Shown in pieces: positions 58,719 through 64,000 of a DNA stretch of 64,000 nucleotides. The notes under the pieces were generated by a model. The model did no database searches, had not been told where the DNA came from, and saw only the letters and a program-made list of their open reading frames with translations. Made by a program: the position numbers and the translations under genes. The DNA lies in contig JAKUCV010001925.1 of the NCBI GenBank assembly GCA_028386065.3, positions 1 to 64,000 on the forward strand. Direction: 5' to 3'. Origin of the DNA: Turnera subulata. Taxonomy: Eukaryota > Streptophyta > Magnoliopsida > Malpighiales > Passifloraceae. Positions within the stretch are counted from its first letter, which is position 1. Every line of letters begins with the position of its first letter.

Positions 58719-59472
58719 TGTAACAGCCCGGATAAAAATTTAGATTTTTACCGGGACTGTAAAAGTCTTTTTATAGTGATTTACCGAATGAATTAATCTT
58801 GGGTAATTAATTCAAGGTAAACCGAGCGTCGTTTTTCGAAACCGAGGCTTTTCCCGCGCTCGAGATTTTTCCGTGGATTTTTTGGGCTTAAGTTGGTATT
58901 TTTCGGGTTCCGGAATCCTCTGAAAAATCACACCGGAAAATGACTAAGGGGGTATGCAGTAATTTTCTGGTCCGGACGGGACACGACTGCATAATTGAAT
59001 TATGCAGCCGTCAACTTCTGTTACACCTGTGACTTGCCAGTGCTTCCCGTGAATTTTTGCCTGCCATTACACCCTACACCATCACCCTCATTCTTCTCCT
59101 CCTGCTCCTGCAAAACTCACTGCCCGGTACCCTTCCTTCACCTTCATCTTTTCCTCTCCAAAACTCACACCCAATTCTCTTCTTCTGCCTGCAAACACCA
59201 ACCAGTTCTGCTTCCTCTTCCCCTGCAAAAAAAAAAAAAACAAAACAAAACAAAAAACAACAACTAAACACACGCCACTGTGAATAACCCGTCACCAGCC
59301 GCCACCAAACCACCACGCGCGACCATCTTCTCGCGCCGTCACCTCCTTGCTTCCTCGAGATCACCGCTGCATCTGCTAGGACATGCTGCCGGTCGAGCGA
59401 ACTCGACAAAGCAAGCCGTCACCGACTGCTGCTAGCGCCCGCCTGCACGCCGAACACAGCCGCCCTCGCTAC
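58719..59472 (+). repeat. Truncated 5' LTR of the gypsy element
   Basis: The first 754 bases match the 3' LTR (60675-61429) with about 11 substitutions and one A-run length change, by my own count (about 1.5 percent). Beyond 59472 the two diverge completely. Confidence 0.9.
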
Positions 59473-60112
59473 AATGCCAGAGTTTTTCAGCCCTTTTCCA
59501 TCTCGCGATTTTCTTTCGCCCTGGCTACTTTGTCCTTTCTTTTCATGGTTTTTCTATATTTTTCTGCATCTTTTATCACATGCATCCGTGACCGTTGAGG
59601 CTAGACTGATGGGACCGCACCTTGAGTAGAGCGCATGTGCGACAATCTTGCACCTGTTCGGACATCATGGAGGTATACGTTGTCTTGACAGACGTTTTTG
59701 GCTCATACGGAAATTGTGAACAAGTGGATAGCATTTCTTTCGAGGGACACAGGACGTGCTCGTGATCATCGCCTTGCGAGTTAACGGACGTTTTTCACGA
59801 GGGAAACGGACGTCACCGTTAGTTGCACGTATCACGTTTCTTGAGTTCGAGGATGTTTACGTCCGATACGAGCACCGATCATGAAAACGTGTTTTGTTTT
59901 AACTTCATTATATTTTGGTTTTGTTAAACGAGATTTAATTTTTAATTTATTTATATTTGATTTTATATTCTTATTATTGATTTTTGTTTTGCTTTGAGAT
60001 GTTTTTAAGTTCCTGTTAGCATGAGTTTTCATAATTTAGTAAGAGTTTTGATTTTAAAGGGAAACTTATTTTATTTATTTTATAATATTTTTACAACAGG
60101 AGAAGAAGTACT

Positions 60113-60490
60113 CTATGGAGCTACTTGCTTCTCAAGATCTTTTACAAGCTTTTGGACATTTTTCACGTGAGGGAAGAGTTCCGTGCACGCCAGTTCTATC
60201 TGCAACACCGCCGAGCTGATCTTCTTCAGTGAGACATTCAGCTGCGTCAGAATCTGCTGCGGAGTGCAGCTTTCAGCCGTCGCCTTGCCCTTTCGATCAT
60301 TAGCCTTCTTGTTGGCACGCTTTTTTCGTCGTTTTGGGGAGACGATCATGTGCTCCTTCAGGCCGATGATGTTGGTTTTGAACCGCTTCTTGGGAGGTTC
60401 TTCATCAGAGCTTGTCGGGAAGGCAGTACCGCCGATGTAGCTGTTGTTCTCGGAGTCTGAGGTAGTACGAGATCGGATTGGAGAGTCCAT
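60113..60490 (-). CDS. Antisense ORF of the gypsy element, function unknown
   Basis: An intact 125-residue frame lies on the strand opposite the element and close to its polypurine tract. Residues ~30-70 hold two basic clusters (PPKKRFK and SPKRRKKRANKKANDRKGK) that look like nuclear localisation signals. The last ~45 residues (ILTQLNVSLKKISSAVLQIE... to LVKDLEKQ) form a likely amphipathic helix or coiled coil. A TATA-like ctataaga lies about 40 bases upstream of the ATG. Additional antisense ORFs near the 3' LTR are described for some plant Ty3/gypsy lineages; I cannot say whether this one is homologous. No other domain is recognised. Confidence 0.6.
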   Translation of the reverse strand: MDSPIRSRTTSDSENNSYIGGTAFPTSSDEEPPKKRFKTNIIGLKEHMIVSPKRRKKRANKKANDRKGKATAESCTPQQILTQLNVSLKKISSAVLQIELACTELFPHVKNVQKLVKDLEKQVAP

Positions 60491-60526
60491 GACTGTGTGT
60501 GAGTTTTCCAGTCATGAGGTTTGGTT

Positions 60527-60567
60527 CTTATAGAGTATGAGATGTCGCTTAAGGGTATAAGCGACAT
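60527..60567 (-). promoter_or_regulatory. TATA-like box and palindrome upstream of the antisense ORF
   Basis: On the minus strand ctctataaga (complement of 60527-60536) lies 37 bases before the ORF's ATG. Just upstream, 60542-60567 is a perfect inverted repeat: atgtcgctta, six bases, then taagcgacat. Its position next to a core promoter suggests an operator-like protein-binding site, which is inference. Confidence 0.45.
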
Positions 60568-60662
60568 ATCGCGATGAGTTTCAACACCTGGCAGAGTGTG
60601 CCAGAAGTTTATCGTGGTAGGACCCACGGATAAGACGGAATTTCGGGGACGAAATTCTTTTT

Positions 60663-60674
60663 AAGGGGGTAGAA
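60663..60674 (+). other. Polypurine tract of the gypsy element
   Basis: aagggggtagaa abuts the 3' LTR start tgtaac. It primes plus-strand synthesis in reverse transcription. The upstream context cggggacgaaattc is shared by many plant gypsy elements. Confidence 0.85.
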
Positions 60675-63600
60675 TGTAACAGCCCGGGTAAAAATTTGGA
60701 TTTTTACCGGGACTGTAAAAGTCTTTTTATAGTGATTTACCGAATGAATTATTCTTGGGTAATTAATTCAAGGTAAACCGAGCGTCGTTTTTCGAAACCG
60801 AGGCTTTTCCCGCGCTCGAAATTTTTCTATGGATTTTTTGGGCTTAAGTTGGTATTTTTCGGGTTCCGGAATCCTCAGAAAAATCACACCGGAAAATGAC
60901 TAAGGGGGTATGCAGTAATTTTCTGGTCCGGACGGGACACGACTGCATAATTGAATTATGCAGCCGTCAACTTCTGTTACACCTGTGACTTGCTAGTGCT
61001 GCCCGTGAATTTTTGCCTGCCTTTACACCCTACACCATCACCCTCATTCTTCTCCTCCTGCTCCTGCAAAACTCACTGCCCGGTACCCTTCCTTCACCTT
61101 CATCTTTTCCTCTCCAAAACTCACACCCAATTCTCTTCTTCTGCCTGCAAACACCAACCAGTTCTGCTTCCTCTTCCCCTGCAAAAAAAAAAAAAAACAA
61201 AACAAAACAAAAAACAACAACTAAACACACGCCACTGTGAATAACCCGTCACCAGCTGCCACCAAACCACCACGCGCGACCATCTTCTCGCGCCGTCACC
61301 TCCTTGCTTCCTCGAGATCACCGCTGCATCTGCTAGGACATGCTGCCGGTCGAGCGAACTCGACAAAGCAAGCCGTCACCGACTGCTGCTAGCGCCCGCC
61401 TGCACGCCGAACACAGCCGCCCTCGCTACCGTCGTCGACCGTGACCACGCCACGCCGTCGCCAACAGCACCATCACCACCCGACACCAACCACCTCCACC
61501 ACCGGTCGCGACGCCCCACGCCATCGCCGCTCTGCTCGCTGCTCCCAGCAGTCACCGCCGCGCCTCCACCGCCACGCAATGCCGAGGACGAGTTCGTCTC
61601 TGCCTCGATCTGTCCGCGCCGCCGGCAGCAAGAACCCGACGAGCCGCCTTCCTTCCTCGTCCTCCTCGCCTCGACGCGACTCCGTCGCCTGCCTCGCCGC
61701 TCACTTGTCTTGCCGCCCGCCAGCCACTGCACCCGTGAAACACCGGGTTGAGGGTGAGTAACCCGATTAAGCGACCGGGTCATGGCCACGGGTCGGGTTG
61801 ACCCAAGGGCTTGGATGGGTTTTTAGGGCTGTGATCATGGGCTGGATGGGTGGATGGGCTGGTGGTAATGTTGGGCTAGACTGTGGGCTTTTGGTTTGGT
61901 CCAGACCTTAGCCCAAGCATGCACTATGACATGGCCCAGTCCAATTAAAAAAAAAACATAATTGATATCTGGAAAAGAAATATAGTTTACATAAATCACA
62001 TTTTCTGGGAAAAAGTAAATATAAAATTATATGAGTATATTTCCTAGAAAGAAAATAAATATATGTTATATGATTTTAAGGGAAATAATGATCTTGACAT
62101 ATTATTATTTTAGATAAATTAAGGTAATTATGTTGTGCGTATATTAATAATAAAATGGTGAGTATGAGTTATAGTATTCTGGAAAATATAAATATGAAAT
62201 ATATGAACATGTTTTACTGGAAAAAAAATGAAAACACTAATATAATTTTGAGAAAATGTAATTATAAAATGATTTTCCTTTGAAAAATTATTATAAGAGT
62301 AAATAATTTTAGGAAATGGGTATAAATACTATGAAATGTTTGGAAATAAATATGGTATTGTATATTCTGAGGAATATTTCACTAAGTATATGTAATAATA
62401 TCTTTTTGAAAAAAATAAAATAATAATAATATTTAGTAATTATATTTTGGCAAGTATAATAACTTTATGGGGATAATAACGTATAACCAAGGGGGGTTAA
62501 TTTATAATCTATGGCATCATAGCATACCAATTATGTGCAATTATGTGAGCATGTTGTTTTGTTGTATAGGTTTTGAATATCAGGCAGTTTCCCGAGGAGC
62601 CGGCTTGGACCGGATATTGTCTTCAGAGTTAAGTAACAGGCCAAGGTGAGGTTAAGTAAATATTTATATACTGCCCGTGATATCAAGTTGCTGTTTGTTT
62701 ACAGTGTGTGATGATTGCTGATATGACACTATACTCGTGGCTGTGATTGTTTGTTGTGTGATGAATTAAGTTGATAATTGTTGCCGTTGATGTTGTTGAA
62801 ATTATTATTGCTGTTGGTATTATTGATGATGTTGGAATTGTGGATATGAGTAAGACTATTACTGTTGTTGATTGTGAGAAATGTGTAAGTTGAGTACCGA
62901 GGGTACTAGTATGGGAATAGTTTGGAGTAAGTTTATGTTATCCAGATGAGCGGAGAGGCTGCGAGCCTGCTCAGGATAATGTGTTGATGATTGGTTAACA
63001 GTATTGTGGTATCAAGACTAAAATGATAATCTTAATAAACTGGATACACTTAGACATCTAGTAAGTCACAGTTAAATGTTGGAACAGCCAGATGGTAGTC
63101 TTATTTTATGGTGCTGGGGGAGAGTGTGCTTGGGGTCCGCTCTCTGTCTGTACCAATTTTTATTTTAGGCGCTGGGGGAGAGTGTGCTTGGGGTCTGCTC
63201 CCTGTCTGTGCCAGTTATACGTGGAGGTACCAGGGCGGGGTCCACGGGCTAGCTAGCTTGACTATCAGGCGACGGCCATCATTTAACCTGTGATAGGGGC
63301 CCTGATAATAAAATTGGAATAGCGTGTCTAGAATCACATGTGTGTCATTTAAGGTTCGTGAGAACCTTTGTTAATTGTTGGTGATGTGACTTGGAAATTT
63401 ACGGTTGTTGTATATGTATATTTGCTTTTGGGTTTTACCTAGTGGGCACTTCGAACTCACCCCTCACCTGTGGGCTTTCATCCCGTAGGTTGAGTTACTT
63501 GTGATTCAGGTATGATGCATTCCAGACAGGCTACGGCGTCTTCCCTTGGACAGGACTCAGATCCATTAGTTGCATCATGGGTTGCATACAGTGTCTTTGT

Positions 63601-63878
63601 AAGTTGTTAAGTCTTCCGCTGTGCTGTTTATTGCTAATGTTGGGCCATTGGGCCGGTTGTGTTATTGTTGGTGTTTCCGGGGTTTGGGTGACGTGTTATG
63701 ATGTTGGGCCGAGGGGCCAGGTTTTGATGTTTGTGTCGTGACTTTGGATCGTTGGGCCAGTTTCTTGGACTTACTCATTGATATTATCTTTGGGCCATTG
63801 GGTTGTGTTACTTGTTATATGTACTGTCGTTACAGTTCCGGCACGTGTTTACTGTGTACGGTAAATACGGGCGTTTCA
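60675..63878 (+). repeat. 3' LTR of the gypsy element, 3204 bp
   Basis: The LTR runs from tgtaacagcc to tttca and meets the target duplication exactly. It includes a GC-rich section (61430-61790), an AT-rich section (61930-62480) and tandem repeats near its end. Its size is well above the usual few hundred bases, but long LTRs are known in Tekay/Del-type gypsy lineages. Confidence 0.85.
63111..63226. repeat. Two ~58-bp tandem units in the gypsy LTR
   Basis: Copies start at 63111 (gtgctgggggagagtgtgct) and 63169 (gcgctggggg...). The first ~40 bases of each unit match with few changes, and the second copy decays after about 63210. Confidence 0.8.
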
Positions 63879-63883
63879 AATAC

Positions 63884-64000
63884 AATTAAACTACCTTCAA
63901 ATATCTCATAACATAACTATCGTGCAAATTAATTTAATTTAATTTTTTCCCTTTCCACTTCTCTCTACTTTTTTTCATGATTTACATTCATAATGAACAT
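63884..64000. other. AT-rich flank after the gypsy element
   Basis: Nothing recognisable follows the right target duplication to the window end. Confidence 0.6.

Larger units (their letters stand above)
58714..63883 (+). mobile_element. Deleted Ty3/gypsy element with very long LTRs
   Basis: A 5-bp target duplication aatac lies at 58714-58718 and 63879-63883. The 5' LTR starts tgtaacagcccgg at 58719, and the 3' LTR starts the same way at 60675 and ends tttca at 63878. Just before the 3' LTR, cggggacgaaattc then aagggggtagaa (60663-60674) is the usual chromovirus-type polypurine end. gag and pol are missing, and so are the primer-binding site and most of the 5' LTR, which breaks off at 59472. 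About 1.2 kb of internal DNA remains, including an antisense ORF. Confidence 0.9.

Noticed and set aside
59057..59287. Ser/Pro-rich frames duplicated at 59.0 and 61.0 kb
   Set aside because: They are the same LTR segment present twice; low-complexity LTR sequence, not a gene pair.

Overview
This is nuclear DNA from a flowering plant, almost certainly a eudicot. The genes are split by AT-rich GT-AG introns, the protein families are plant-specific (AUX1/LAX carrier, plastid EGY protease, plastid anthranilate synthase alpha, DUF724, plant clathrin light chain), and the spaces between genes are filled with LINE, SINE, Ty1/copia, Ty3/gypsy and Mutator-like DNA. Species cannot be named from the sequence alone.

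Layout. 3.6-6.3 kb (+): AUX1/LAX auxin influx carrier, 8 exons. 7.6-9.9 kb (-): DUF724-type gene carrying a threefold tandem exon duplication. 10.7-12.3 kb: dead LINE. 13.1-16.8 kb (+): EGY2 site-2 protease, 12 exons. 17.6-18.7 kb (-): intronless GH17 glucanase-like gene with a changed catalytic residue. 19-23 kb: LINE and SINE scraps. 23.2-28.2 kb (+): anthranilate synthase alpha, 11 exons. 28.7-29.0 kb (-): small putative secreted protein. 30.3-32.6 kb (+): clathrin light chain. 34.5-38.2 kb (-): basic, Ser/Thr/Pro-rich (BPP1-like) protein. 39.4-45.7 kb: degenerate Ty1/copia element on the minus strand with both LTRs, a 5-bp target duplication and an opposite-strand LINE-endonuclease ORF inside. 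46.2-47.8 kb: Mutator-like element with ~300-bp terminal inverted repeats. 48.7-49.2 kb: 245-bp tandem duplication. 49.5-53.3 kb (+): arginyl-tRNA--protein transferase. 54.8-56.8 kb (-): Yippee protein. 58.2-58.5 kb: inverted duplication forming a near-perfect hairpin. 58.7-63.9 kb (+): deleted Ty3/gypsy element with a 3.2-kb 3' LTR and an antisense ORF that has its own promoter-like sequence.

The host genes are single-copy housekeeping or developmental genes and do not form a pathway. They do match a conserved neighbourhood: ATE1, ASA1 and EGY2 lie close together on Arabidopsis chromosome 5, ATE2 and a Yippee gene are neighbours on chromosome 3, and CLC2 and a BPP1-like gene are neighbours on chromosome 2 (locus numbers recalled, to be verified). 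The best candidates for something undescribed are the antisense ORF with its palindromic upstream site in the gypsy element, the hairpin locus, the exon triplication, the intact LINE-endonuclease chimera, and several tail-only retroposon insertions.

Exon boundaries were read by eye from GT-AG sites. For every multi-exon gene the summed exon lengths are divisible by three and the frame stays open, which is strong internal support.
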